From positions 1 to 43,810 of the forward strand of contig DKFD01000001.1 in NCBI GenBank assembly GCA_002452735.1: a stretch of DNA of 43,810 nt. Direction: 5' to 3'. Below the pieces are notes generated by a model. The model was not told the origin of the DNA, ran no database searches, and saw nothing but the letters and a program-made list of their open reading frames with translations. Every line of letters starts with the position of its first letter. Positions within the stretch are counted from its first letter, which is position 1. The translations under genes and the position numbers were made by a program. Source of the stretch: Patescibacteria group bacterium UBA6805 (lineage in GTDB: Bacteria > Patescibacteriota > Minisyncoccia > Minisyncoccales > Minisyncoccaceae). Positions 1 through 7,893 of the stretch are shown piece by piece.

Positions 1-2
1 AC

Positions 3-608
3 GGCTGTCTGGCTTTTGACGGCACTGATGATTATGTTGATTGCGGGATCGCCACTAAATATGTAACTCCCAATTCTTCCGCAGAGATTACAATAGAAGC
101 GTGGGTAAAAGTAAATATAGCTAACCCAGGAAGAAGAAGGATAATAAATATCAACAAAGCTTCTGGACTTACAGCAGTTGGATTACATACTGATACAGAT
201 AACACCTTGGGATTAGGATATAATACTACTGCAAATGCTTGGGTGGCGTTGTCATCAGGCATAACTCCAACAGTTGGAAACTGGTATCACTTAGTGGGCA
301 TGAAGGGTGGAACGGCTGGAGAAACTGTGAAAGTTTATGTTAATGGTGTTCTAAAAAATACAGCTACCAATGCTCGTCAGTATGTTTTATTAACAGAAGA
401 AGGTTTTACTTCATATATAGGAACTTATATTGTTCCCGTAGGTCAGTGTTTCAACGGTCTCATTGATGATGTCCGTATATACAATGCCGCTGTTCCAAAT
501 TCCCGAATCCAAGAGAACTATTATGCCAGCTTGAACAGATTATTAAGCAATTCTAATATGGAAAAGCAAGAATACACCCAGAGAATAAATCAGCTCGCTT
601 CAAACTAA
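3..608 (+). CDS. Pilin-like LamG-domain surface protein, 3' part only
   Basis: The 5' end lies outside the window; the frame is open from base 3 to a TAA at 606-608. About 200 residues are visible. They read as a concanavalin/LamG-like beta-sandwich (an FDGTDDYVDCG motif near the start, a WYHLVG strand, then IDDVRIYN) followed by a tail containing NYYASLNRLL and EYTQRINQL. The same LamG part and tail recur in two genes at 41299-42201 and 43205-43810, the first of which has a type IV pilin N-terminus. A secreted, surface-displayed pilin-like protein is therefore inferred; its own pilin helix is not visible. The ligand is unknown. Confidence 0.75.
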   Translation, partial: GCLAFDGTDDYVDCGIATKYVTPNSSAEITIEAWVKVNIANPGRRRIININKASGLTAVGLHTDTDNTLGLGYNTTANAWVALSSGITPTVGNWYHLVGMKGGTAGETVKVYVNGVLKNTATNARQYVLLTEEGFTSYIGTYIVPVGQCFNGLIDDVRIYNAAVPNSRIQENYYASLNRLLSNSNMEKQEYTQRINQLASN

Positions 609-634
609 AAACCAGGGCCTTATCCCCGGTTTTT
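607..634. terminator. Bidirectional intrinsic terminator
   Basis: An AAAAACC arm (607-613) pairs with GGTTTTT (628-634), with a GGG/CCC extension inside. T tracts occur on both strands. It sits between the convergent pilin/LamG gene (+) and rpmA (-) and can end both transcripts. Confidence 0.8.
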
Positions 635-636
635 GA

Positions 637-909
637 TTACTCCACACTCACTGTCTTGACGATTCTCTGTGAACCGTCAAAAAGCTTTTTTCTTTTAGTG
701 GAAAAAGAAATCAGTCCTTCTTTTATGGCGTAAAGGGTGTTGTCTTTGCCCATTTTGACGTTCTTGCCGGCAACAATCCTGCTTCCTCTCTGACGGACGA
801 TAATCGAGCCCTTCTTGGCTTTCTGGCCGGCGAAAAGCTTGACTCCCAGATACTTGGGCCTGGCATCCCTGCCCAAACGGCTTGTCCCTGCGGCTTTGGT
901 TTTTGACAT
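637..909 (-). CDS. rpmA: 50S ribosomal protein bL27
   Basis: This 90-residue protein has the bL27 signature near the N-terminus (AGTSRLGRDARPKYLGVK), followed by the G-rich strand IIVRQRG and the end of the fold (TLYAIKEGLISF). bL27 reaches toward the peptidyl-transferase centre of the large subunit. The N-terminal tail is short and shows no cleavable Firmicutes-type extension. The usual partner rplU (bL21) is not adjacent on either side, so the gene appears monocistronic, ending at the terminator shared with the pilin gene. Confidence 0.95.
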   Translation of the reverse strand: MSKTKAAGTSRLGRDARPKYLGVKLFAGQKAKKGSIIVRQRGSRIVAGKNVKMGKDNTLYAIKEGLISFSTKRKKLFDGSQRIVKTVSVE

Positions 910-929
910 TTTGACGTTTTACCGATTTT

Positions 930-962
930 AAGATAATATATATCTTATCAGCTTGTTATAAT
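930..962 (+). promoter_or_regulatory. Palindrome and extended -10 promoter between rpmA and orf62
   Basis: AAGATA (930-935) and TATCTT (941-946) form an inverted repeat. Just downstream is TGT-TATAAT (954-962), an extended -10 pointing to the + strand, about 12 nt before the ATG at 974. No good -35 is present. The palindrome could be an operator or only an AT-rich hairpin. Confidence 0.5.
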
Positions 963-973
963 CTAATAAAACA

Positions 974-1162
974 ATGTTAGCAAAAATACGGAAATTTGTC
1001 AAAGAGAACAGGGCTGAATTAATCTTGTTTTTAGCAGTTGTTTTAATTTCGCTTCTTTCTTTTTCCTGGGGCTATATTACAGCCAAGATTGAAGGGAAAA
1101 AAAGCATAATTATCGACTATCAAGATGAAAAACACTCCCATTCATATAGCCCTCATTCCTGA
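974..1162 (+). CDS. Small single-pass membrane protein, unknown
   Basis: I do not recognise this 62-residue protein. It has a basic N-terminus (LAKIRKFVKENR), one hydrophobic helix at about residues 15-36 (LILFLAVVLISLLSFSWGY) and a short polar, His/Ser-rich tail, consistent with an N-in membrane anchor. Its 3' end overlaps the start of uppS by 38 nt in another frame, so the two are probably transcribed together. An extended -10 promoter lies just upstream and would give a leader of only a few bases. Confidence 0.55.
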   Translation: MLAKIRKFVKENRAELILFLAVVLISLLSFSWGYITAKIEGKKSIIIDYQDEKHSHSYSPHS

Positions 1163-1823
1163 CGGTAACCGGCGCTGGGCGAAAAAAAGAAGCCTGCCCG
1201 CTTTTATCGGCCATGACAGGGGAGCAGAAGCTTTGGAAAAAGTACTGCAAAAATCTTTGGAATTGAAAGTCCCTTATTTTACCTTTTGGGGAAGTTCTCT
1301 CGACAATATCACCAAGAGACCGAAGAAAGAAGTCAATTATCTTTTTAAGATATTTGAAAAGCAGTTCAAAAGGCTTTCCCGGGACAAAAGAATCCACGAG
1401 AACAAAGTTAAAATCCTTGTTTTGGGAAGATGGAAGGAATACTTTCCTCCCAGCCTAAACAAGGCCATTGAACAAGCGATAGAAAAAACAAAGAACCACA
1501 ACCGCCATTATTTGACCTTTTTGATGGCCTACAATGGCACGGATGAAATGGAAGAATGCATTAAAAGCATTATAAGGAAAAAACAAAAGGTAAATGAAAA
1601 AACCATAAAGCAGAATCTCTGGACCAAAGACCTGCCTTTGGTTGATTTGGTGATAAGAACAGGGTGCGAAGACGACCCTCATCTCTCGGCCGGGTTCATG
1701 ATGTGGGACATTGCCTATGCCCAGCTGTATTTCACCAAAACATATTTTCCCGCTTTTTCTCCCAAAGAATACGAAAAAGCAGTAAAAGATTACACGAAAA
1801 GGGAGAGAAGAAAAGGGGCTTAA
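1125..1823 (+). CDS. uppS: Cis-prenyltransferase (undecaprenyl diphosphate synthase family), divergent
   Basis: It is expected to condense isopentenyl diphosphate onto an allylic diphosphate to make the polyprenyl carrier used for cell-wall or glycan export. The 232 residues keep the catalytic IPDGNRRWAKK loop (Asp13, equal to the E. coli MDGNGRWAK Asp), the GHDRGAE helix and a C-terminal IRTG...W..AYAQLYF segment. Two family motifs differ: the usual FS(S/T)EN segment reads WGSSLDNITKRP, and the usual RTSGE...N(F/Y)..W reads RTGCEDDPHLSAGFMMW. The divergence makes chain length and exact product uncertain. The lipid operon begins 77 nt downstream on the same strand. Confidence 0.85.
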   Translation: MKNTPIHIALIPDGNRRWAKKRSLPAFIGHDRGAEALEKVLQKSLELKVPYFTFWGSSLDNITKRPKKEVNYLFKIFEKQFKRLSRDKRIHENKVKILVLGRWKEYFPPSLNKAIEQAIEKTKNHNRHYLTFLMAYNGTDEMEECIKSIIRKKQKVNEKTIKQNLWTKDLPLVDLVIRTGCEDDPHLSAGFMMWDIAYAQLYFTKTYFPAFSPKEYEKAVKDYTKRERRKGA

Positions 1824-1840
1824 TCTTGTGGACAAAACCC

Positions 1841-1869
1841 TTGCCAAGAAGCTTTTTAGGGGGTAGAAT
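1841..1869 (+). promoter_or_regulatory. Promoter of the lipid operon
   Basis: TTGCCA (1841-1846), a 17-nt spacer and TAGAAT (1864-1869) form a good sigma70-type promoter. Transcription would begin near 1876, at the foot of the hairpin that precedes the thiolase gene. Confidence 0.6.
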
Positions 1870-1874
1870 ATAGG

Positions 1875-1900
1875 AGTCTAAATCGTTAGACTTTTTGTTT
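1875..1900 (+). terminator. Terminator-like hairpin directly before the thiolase ATG
   Basis: AGTCTAA (1875-1881) and TTAGACT (1886-1892) form a perfect 7-bp stem with an ATCG loop, followed by a T-rich run (TTTTGTTT). It may terminate uppS transcription, attenuate entry into the lipid operon, or form a 5' cap hairpin on mRNA starting near 1876. Confidence 0.65.
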
Positions 1901-3022
1901 ATGTATATCAAAGGAGTCGGAATGACAAAATTTGATTATTCCCAGAAACCTTGGTGGCAATTCGCCTACGAAGCGGCTTTGGAAGCCATGGAAGACGCCA
2001 AAATGAGCATGTCTGACATAGAGGCCGTTGTTTTCTCCGGCATGTCCAGCGCGGCCGGGGGAGAACATCAAACCCACAAAGTTTCTTTTCTTTCCGATTT
2101 ATTCAAGACAAACGTCCCTATTATTGAGGTCCCTTCGGTCTGCGGAGGGGGAGGAGCGGCTCTTTGGACAGCCCTGCATCTGACGGGATTCAAAAACATC
2201 CTGGTTTTAGCCGGAGAAAGGCTGGTTGACAATCAAAGCGCGGTGGTTGTTGACTGGATACTTTCAGCCGCGGAAAGAGTGCTTGAGCAGACCGAAGGAA
2301 TGCTCTTTCCCACGCAAAACGCCTTGCTCTGGCAAAAATATGCCGATAAATACGGCGCCACCATGGACGACCTGGCTTTAATTTCTTTAAAAAACCACCG
2401 GCACGCCGTCCTCAACCCCAAAGCATATTTCTATCAAAAACCGATTGATTTGGAAAAAATCAAAAACTCCCCGATTGTCTCTTCTCCTTTCAGATTAATG
2501 GACTGCTCTCTTTCCGTAAACGGGGGAGCGGCAGCCGTTGTTTCCGCCGAAGAATCCGATGTCAGGATAATCGGGTCCGGCTTTGCCACCGACTATCTCT
2601 TGACTTTCGGCAGGGAAGACATCACTCATTTCAAAGCCACGCAGCTGGCGGCCAAACAAGCCTTTGAACAAGCAAAAATCACTCCTCAAGACATCAATGT
2701 GGCCGAACTCCACGATGCTTTTACTTCCGTTGAATTGATTTCTTACGAAGACATCGGTTTTGCCGAAGAAGGCAGGGGAAGCGATTTGATTAAATCGGGC
2801 AAATTGAATCTGGGCGGAGAAATGCCAATCAATACTTCGGGCGGCCTCAAGGCCAAAGGCCACCCCATTTCAGCCACCGGCCTGGCCCAGGTTTACGAAA
2901 TAGTCAACCAATTGAGAGGAAAGTGCGGAGAAAGGCAGGTTAATTATCCCAGATACGGACTGACTCATAATATCGGGGGGGCGGGAGGAAGCGTTACTGT
3001 CCATATTTTTGAAAAAATGTAA
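1901..3022 (+). CDS. SCP2-type thiolase / acyl-CoA condensing enzyme
   Basis: The 373-residue thiolase-fold protein starts with the first beta strand (YIKGVGMTKF), so I choose ATG 1901. A TTG at 1895 is possible, and an SD-like AAGGAG before ATG 1922 is probably just coding sequence. Nucleophile Cys81 lies in VPSVCGGGG; His321 in KAKGHP; the helper motif is HDAF (271-274), and the C-terminal motif is HNIGG (356-360). Classical thiolases have a CxG cysteine and SCP2 thiolases an HDCF cysteine, and this protein has neither. The family commonly pairs with DUF35 proteins, and one is encoded next door. Role inferred: beta-ketoacyl-CoA formation, possibly decarboxylative. A thiolase/DUF35 aldolase is the main alternative. 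Confidence 0.85.
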   Translation: MYIKGVGMTKFDYSQKPWWQFAYEAALEAMEDAKMSMSDIEAVVFSGMSSAAGGEHQTHKVSFLSDLFKTNVPIIEVPSVCGGGGAALWTALHLTGFKNILVLAGERLVDNQSAVVVDWILSAAERVLEQTEGMLFPTQNALLWQKYADKYGATMDDLALISLKNHRHAVLNPKAYFYQKPIDLEKIKNSPIVSSPFRLMDCSLSVNGGAAAVVSAEESDVRIIGSGFATDYLLTFGREDITHFKATQLAAKQAFEQAKITPQDINVAELHDAFTSVELISYEDIGFAEEGRGSDLIKSGKLNLGGEMPINTSGGLKAKGHPISATGLAQVYEIVNQLRGKCGERQVNYPRYGLTHNIGGAGGSVTVHIFEKM

Positions 3023-3023
3023 T

Positions 3024-4043
3024 ATGTTTTATCAATGCAAAAAATGCAACAGAATATGGAATTATCCGATTAAAAAGTGCCCTTATTGCTTTGAGGGCTT
3101 GATTAAGATGGAGAGCAAGAAAATGAAAGTTATCGGCGTCTCCAAGGTGAACATTCCGACCATCCAGCATCCTCATTTCCCGTATTACGCCTTGGTTCTG
3201 GAAGACGAGAACAAAAATAAATGGGCCCACAAATCAATGAAGGAAATGAACATCAATGAAGAAATGGTCTTCTCTCCCTCTTTGGACAAAGAAACCGTGG
3301 CTGTTTGGAGAGTCAAATACGACATCAGCGAAGCGATTGAAAGGGTGGTTAATTTATTAAACGGGCTTTCTCTTAAAGAAGGATTGAAAGTATTAATCTT
3401 GCCGACTTTGGTTTCTCCCAATCACGCCTATTTCCGGGACAACACCTCTCCGGAATTTTTGGACGCTGTCTTGGGTTTTCTTGTTAAAAAGAAGCTGAAC
3501 GTCAAAATCGGAGGGCAAAGTTTTGACGACATTCCCGTTGAGGCCTCGGCCCAGCGCTCCGGCCTGCTGGATGTCTGTCTGAAATACAAAATCATGCCCC
3601 TGGATTTGTCCAAAAGCAATTTCATCAAACAGAATAAAATGGAAATATCGGAAGAGGCAGTCAACGCCGATTTGATTTTGAATCTTCCCATTTTGAAAAT
3701 AGGCCGAGCCGCCGCTTCGGAAAATCTTTTGAAGCTGCTGTCCAAAACCAACTACCTGGGTCTGACATATATGGATTCGGAAGAAGCCATTATTACCGAA
3801 GCCAACCGGACACTGATTGATAAAGTTATCGTCATCGCCGAAGCCAACGTTGTCCAGCGTCAGGACAAATTAACCAAATTCCTCGGCCTGATTCTCGCCG
3901 GAAGAAACAATCTTAATTTGGACAGGATTTTTGACGAGATTGTCATGAACAAAAACCCGTACTTTAAAAACATTAGCATTGAAAACATTCCCTTAGTCGG
4001 CAGGGAATTGAAGGAAATTCAGCAAAATGCCGAGATATTATAA
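3024..4043 (+). CDS. DUF35 (Zn-ribbon/OB-fold)-DUF362 fusion protein
   Basis: The N-terminus has four cysteines (C5, C8, C19, C22: CKKCNRIW...CPYC) followed by an OB-like segment to about residue 90, the DUF35 layout of thiolase partner proteins. From about residue 110, VLILPTLVSPNHAYFRDNT, then GLLDVCLKY and NADLILNLPILKIG, match the order of conserved segments in DUF362. In archaea and actinobacteria DUF35 proteins bridge thiolase-type enzymes and shuttle or bind acyl-CoA; DUF362 has no settled function. The start is ATG 3024, 1 nt after the thiolase stop; a TTG at 3009 is less likely. A scaffold for the thiolase is inferred; the DUF362 half may bring a further activity. Confidence 0.75.
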   Translation: MFYQCKKCNRIWNYPIKKCPYCFEGLIKMESKKMKVIGVSKVNIPTIQHPHFPYYALVLEDENKNKWAHKSMKEMNINEEMVFSPSLDKETVAVWRVKYDISEAIERVVNLLNGLSLKEGLKVLILPTLVSPNHAYFRDNTSPEFLDAVLGFLVKKKLNVKIGGQSFDDIPVEASAQRSGLLDVCLKYKIMPLDLSKSNFIKQNKMEISEEAVNADLILNLPILKIGRAAASENLLKLLSKTNYLGLTYMDSEEAIITEANRTLIDKVIVIAEANVVQRQDKLTKFLGLILAGRNNLNLDRIFDEIVMNKNPYFKNISIENIPLVGRELKEIQQNAEIL

Positions 4044-4055
4044 TAAATTTAATTT

Positions 4056-4787
4056 ATGTTAAAAGAAAAAGTTGTTCTTATCACGGGGTCGTCGCAGGGA
4101 ATGGGCAAGGCCTTTGCCCTGAAGATTGCTTCCCTGGGAGCGAAAATCGCCCTCAATGACATTCCTTCCCAGGAAGAAAACCTGAAAAAGACCAGGGAAG
4201 AAATCGGAGGAGAAACGAAATATTTTCTGGCTGACGTATCCAAGTATGCGGAAGTGGAAAAAATGGTTCAGGAGATAGAAAAAGAGTTCGGCAAACTTGA
4301 CGTTCTGGTAAACAATGCTGGAATCAACCAGGACAGAACTCTGATAAAAATGACCGAGGAAGAATGGCAGAGGGTCATCAACATAGACCTGACCGGAGTT
4401 TTCAACTGCTCCAAGGCTGCTTTGCCTTTGCTCATCCAGAGCCAAGGAAGCATTATCAGCATTTCTTCAATCGTCGGGCAAAGGGGAAATTTCGGCCAGA
4501 CCAACTATGCTGCGGCCAAAGCGGGCATGATCGGTTTTACCAAATCCTTGTCCAAAGAAGTAGGAAGGTTCAACGTCAGGGTCAATGCCATTGCTCCGGG
4601 ATTCATTGAAACGAAAATGGCCGAAGCCATACCCGAGGAATTAAAAATCACCGTCAAAAAACTGACTTCTCTGGGAAGATTCGGAAAGCCGGAAGAAGTG
4701 GCCGACCTGGTCGCCTTTCTGGCCTCCACGGAATCAAGCTTTATTACCGGCGCCGTCATCAATATTGACGGAGGACTGGCGATATAA
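4056..4787 (+). CDS. fabG: 3-oxoacyl reductase, FabG-type SDR
   Basis: A 243-residue short-chain dehydrogenase. The cofactor loop is TGSSQGMG, the NNAG motif is present, the catalytic serine is in SISSIVG and the Tyr/Lys pair in YAAAKAG; the C-terminal FITGAVINIDGG is typical of FabG. It should reduce 3-oxoacyl thioesters to 3-hydroxyacyl thioesters with NAD(P)H. It lies 12 nt after the DUF35-DUF362 gene and 4 nt before the dehydratase fusion. Whether the thioester is on ACP or CoA cannot be read from the sequence, but no ACP gene is in the window. Confidence 0.9.
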   Translation: MLKEKVVLITGSSQGMGKAFALKIASLGAKIALNDIPSQEENLKKTREEIGGETKYFLADVSKYAEVEKMVQEIEKEFGKLDVLVNNAGINQDRTLIKMTEEEWQRVINIDLTGVFNCSKAALPLLIQSQGSIISISSIVGQRGNFGQTNYAAAKAGMIGFTKSLSKEVGRFNVRVNAIAPGFIETKMAEAIPEELKITVKKLTSLGRFGKPEEVADLVAFLASTESSFITGAVINIDGGLAI

Positions 4788-4791
4788 ACAT

Positions 4792-6303
4792 ATGCTTTAC
4801 TCAAAAGAACAAATAAAACAAATCATTCCTTACGACGAGCCCTTCTTATGGGTGGACGAAGTGGAAAGCATTGAGGGAAACGACATCGTCGCTCACAAAC
4901 AAACCTCTTCCCAAGACTCGTATTTCAAGGGGCACTTCGTTAATTTTCCCATAATGCCCGGCGTATTGGTTGTTGAGGGAATCGCCCAGACCGGAACCAT
5001 ACTGCTGAGAGAAAAAATAGGAGAGGGACACAAGAAAAAACATTTGCTGGCCTATCAGGTAAGAAGCGCGTTTTTTTACGAGCCCATCTGGCCCGGAGAC
5101 AAAATAAAATACAAAGTCACGCTCTTGGGAATATATGCCGACAAGATTGCCAATTTCATCGGCGAAGCTTTTGTGGGAGAAGACAGAAAGTGCGAAGTCA
5201 GATTCAGTGTGGCTATAATGGATAAAAACGAATTTCAGGAAAAAGCGAAAGCCGGTTCAAAACCGATTGATTCCAAAAAAGAACCAATGAAATTGTTCAG
5301 CCTGCCCAAGCTGAAAATAGGAAACGTCTTCGCCAAAATTCCCATTATTCAGGGAGGCATGGCAATAAGAGTTTCTTTGCACAAATTGGCGGGCAACGTG
5401 GCCAAAGATGGGGGAGTGGGAATCATAGCCATATCAGGAATGAACGACCCGAAAGAAGTCAAAGAAGAAATAAGAAAAGCAAGAGAGATTGCCGGAGAAA
5501 ACGGGGTTCTGGGCATAAACATTATGGGAGTTATCGGCCACTTCGCCGAGCTTCTGAAAGCGGCCGTGGAAGAAAAAATAGATTTGGTGATTCAGGGCGC
5601 CGGATTTAGAAAAGACGTCTTTGAAATCGCCAAAGAGAAAAATATCCCCGTGTTTGCCATCGCTTCTTCGGTTAAAGTGGCCAAGAAAGCGGAAGAAGCT
5701 GGCGCTCAAGGAGTTATTATCGAGGGCAGCGACGCCGGCGGACATCTTGGCTTCCCCAAAGGACACCCTTTTAGAAAAACAATAGATATTGTTAAAGAAA
5801 CCGTTCAAAGCATAAAAATTCCCATTATTGCAGCCGGAGGAGTGTTTTCGGGCAAAGACATTGTGGAAATGCTAAGGGCGGGAGCGAAAGGAGTTCAGAT
5901 GGCCACCCGTTTCGTTGCAACCGAAGAATGCGATGCGGATGAAAAATTCAAACAAGCTTACATTAATGCAAAAGAAAAAGACATTGTTCTTATCCATTCT
6001 CCCGTAGGCCTGCCGGGCAGAGCCATCAGAACGCCTTTTGTCGATAAGTTATTGAACAATAACGCTCCCCAAGTCGATTTACGCGAATGCGAAGGATGTA
6101 TCGGCCCGGTTTGCGATAAAAGTTATTGCATTCTGAAAGCTCTTGAAAACGCCAGAAAAGGGGACTTGGAAAACGGACTGGTTTTTGCCGGCGCCAATGC
6201 CTGGAAGATTAATAAAATTACAACTGTTAAAAATCTGTTAAAAGAATTGGTTGACGAGGCTAATCAAGTATTAGCCAAAGAGCCAATCGTACAATATGTT
6301 TGA
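4792..6303 (+). CDS. FabZ-FabK fusion: hydroxyacyl dehydratase plus flavin enoyl reductase
   Basis: One 503-residue protein joins two steps. Residues 1 to about 143 are a hot-dog FabZ dehydratase (GHFVNFPIMPGV, with catalytic His48 and Glu62). After a linker, residues 165-503 are a FabK/nitronate monooxygenase-type FMN TIM barrel (IPIIQGGMA; GSDAGGHLG with His318; PIIAAGGV; GVQMATRF). A CxxC-x4-C-x4-C cluster (C433, C436, C441, C446) is similar to one known in some clostridial members of this family and could bind metal. ATG 4792 follows the fabG stop by 4 nt. Consecutive dehydration and enoyl reduction is the expected role. Confidence 0.85.
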   Translation: MLYSKEQIKQIIPYDEPFLWVDEVESIEGNDIVAHKQTSSQDSYFKGHFVNFPIMPGVLVVEGIAQTGTILLREKIGEGHKKKHLLAYQVRSAFFYEPIWPGDKIKYKVTLLGIYADKIANFIGEAFVGEDRKCEVRFSVAIMDKNEFQEKAKAGSKPIDSKKEPMKLFSLPKLKIGNVFAKIPIIQGGMAIRVSLHKLAGNVAKDGGVGIIAISGMNDPKEVKEEIRKAREIAGENGVLGINIMGVIGHFAELLKAAVEEKIDLVIQGAGFRKDVFEIAKEKNIPVFAIASSVKVAKKAEEAGAQGVIIEGSDAGGHLGFPKGHPFRKTIDIVKETVQSIKIPIIAAGGVFSGKDIVEMLRAGAKGVQMATRFVATEECDADEKFKQAYINAKEKDIVLIHSPVGLPGRAIRTPFVDKLLNNNAPQVDLRECEGCIGPVCDKSYCILKALENARKGDLENGLVFAGANAWKINKITTVKNLLKELVDEANQVLAKEPIVQYV

Positions 6304-7237
6304 AAACAACAAATTAACAAAAGCTTTGAATATCAAATACCCTATTATTCAGGGGGGCATGGCCGGGGTTTCCGAAGCCATTCTTGTTTCGGCTGTTTCC
6401 AATGCCGGAGGAATGGGAGTAATCGGTTCCGGTTTCGCTTCTCCCGACTGGCTTAAAGAAGAAATTAAAAAAACCAAAGCATTAACCGACAAGCCTTTCG
6501 GGGTCAATCTTTTGATGCAGAATCCCAATGTTGCTGATTTGATAAGAACGGCGATTGGAGAAAAGGTGCCGGTTGTTTTTACCGGAGGAGGAAACCCTCT
6601 GCCCGTATTTCCTTATCTAAAGCAGGCCGGAATCAAGGTTGTCCCGGTGGTCCCTTCGGTGCGACTGGCTCAAAAAATGGAACAGAACGGGGCGGATGCG
6701 ATTGTGGTTGAAGGAATGGAGTCGGGAGGACACATCGGAGAGAATTCCACTTTCTGTTTGATTCCTCAGGCAAAAAAAGCGGTTCAAAACATTCCTCTCG
6801 TCGCTGCCGGCGGTATTTTTGACGGAACCACCTTTGTTGCTGCTTTGATTTTGGGAGCGGACGGAGTCCAAATGGGAACAAGATTCCTGGCCTCCCAAGA
6901 GTGCCAGATTCACGAAAATTACAAAAAAGCGGTTCTTGAAGCCGGCGACGAGGATATAGCGGTAGTGGCAAGGTTCACCGGCCATCCTATTCGGGCGATA
7001 AAAAACAAACTAGCGGAGAGCATTAAAAAAATGGAAGAAAAGAATCCTTTTCCGGAGGAGATAAAAGCGGAAAGATTTGCCGGAAACAAGGGCTCGGCCA
7101 ATGTTGACATAACGCCTCTTTTGTGCGGCATTTGCGCCGGAAGTATAACTGAAATAAAAAACGTGAAAGAAATTATGGAAGAAATGGTCAACGATGCTTC
7201 CAAAATATTAAAAGAAGACGAACGTCTTTTATTATGA
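6296..7237 (+). CDS. fabK: Enoyl reductase FabK-type (second copy)
   Basis: A 313-residue FMN-dependent barrel at the usual length of stand-alone FabK. It has the N-terminal YPIIQGGMAG, the ESGGHIG loop (His146 aligns with the FabK catalytic His), AAGGIFDG and GVQMGTRF. Compared with the barrel in the preceding fusion it lacks the four-cysteine cluster. It overlaps the fusion gene by 8 nt and plsC by 4 nt. Two enoyl reductases in one operon suggest different substrates, or that one is a nitronate monooxygenase-like or desaturase-type enzyme. Confidence 0.85.
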   Translation: MFENNKLTKALNIKYPIIQGGMAGVSEAILVSAVSNAGGMGVIGSGFASPDWLKEEIKKTKALTDKPFGVNLLMQNPNVADLIRTAIGEKVPVVFTGGGNPLPVFPYLKQAGIKVVPVVPSVRLAQKMEQNGADAIVVEGMESGGHIGENSTFCLIPQAKKAVQNIPLVAAGGIFDGTTFVAALILGADGVQMGTRFLASQECQIHENYKKAVLEAGDEDIAVVARFTGHPIRAIKNKLAESIKKMEEKNPFPEEIKAERFAGNKGSANVDITPLLCGICAGSITEIKNVKEIMEEMVNDASKILKEDERLLL

Positions 7238-7893
7238 ACAAACTCCTTTCCATTGCCGCCAAAATATTTCTGGCGCCGATAGTAAGCGTTGTCTTCGTTA
7301 AGGAAGCCAAGGGTTTGGAGAATTTCCCTAAAACCAATTTCATTCTCGCTCCCAACCACCAGAGCTATCTCGACATCATTGTCTGCGCCTATCTTTGCGT
7401 GCCCAGAAAATTCACTTTTATCGGCCAGGTGGACAAAGGTAGGGGAATAATAGGACTTTTAAGGGACGCCCTTTATTCTCTGGCCGGGGTCATTCCCTTA
7501 AACAGAAAAAACGAGAGTTCCAAAAAACAGGCCTTTGCCAAAGCGGTCAGGGCCATAAAAAACGGATATTCCCTGATTATTTATCCCGAAGGAAAAAGGT
7601 CTGAAACCGGAGAAGTGCAAAAAGGAAAATGGGGCGTGGCCAAACTTTTTCTCCAAACCGGCGTTCCTGTTGTTCCTTTGGGAATAACCGGGGCTTTTGA
7701 GATTATGCCGCCTCACGGAAAAACCAAAATAAAAAGAGCCGTCAAGCTTAATGTCGGAAAACCGATTTTCTTTAAAGAAGCTCTGGAAAAAGCAAAAAAT
7801 TTGAATGAGGGTTCGGAAGAGTATAAAAATCTTTGCATGGACATTACCGATAAAATAATGGAAGACGTTAAGAAATTGGTTTATGAAAATTAG
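7234..7893 (+). CDS. plsC: 1-acyl-sn-glycerol-3-phosphate acyltransferase family (PlsC)
   Basis: 219 residues with acyltransferase motif I NHQSYLD (the HX4D catalytic pair), motif II around VIPLNRK, motif III YPEGKRSETG and motif IV VPVVPLGITG. A hydrophobic N-terminus would place it at the membrane. It should acylate lysophosphatidate or a similar acceptor, so the operon's acyl product plausibly goes into membrane lipid. It overlaps fabK by 4 nt and the biotin carboxylase gene by 11 nt. No PlsX/PlsY gene is in the window; gpsA, which makes the glycerol-phosphate backbone, lies near 43 kb. Confidence 0.9.
   Translation: MNKLLSIAAKIFLAPIVSVVFVKEAKGLENFPKTNFILAPNHQSYLDIIVCAYLCVPRKFTFIGQVDKGRGIIGLLRDALYSLAGVIPLNRKNESSKKQAFAKAVRAIKNGYSLIIYPEGKRSETGEVQKGKWGVAKLFLQTGVPVVPLGITGAFEIMPPHGKTKIKRAVKLNVGKPIFFKEALEKAKNLNEGSEEYKNLCMDITDKIMEDVKKLVYEN

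Noticed and set aside
1909..1924. ATG 1922 with AAGGAG as the thiolase start
   Set aside because: The preceding codons (YIKGVG) form the first strand of the thiolase fold, so the SD-like bases are coding sequence.
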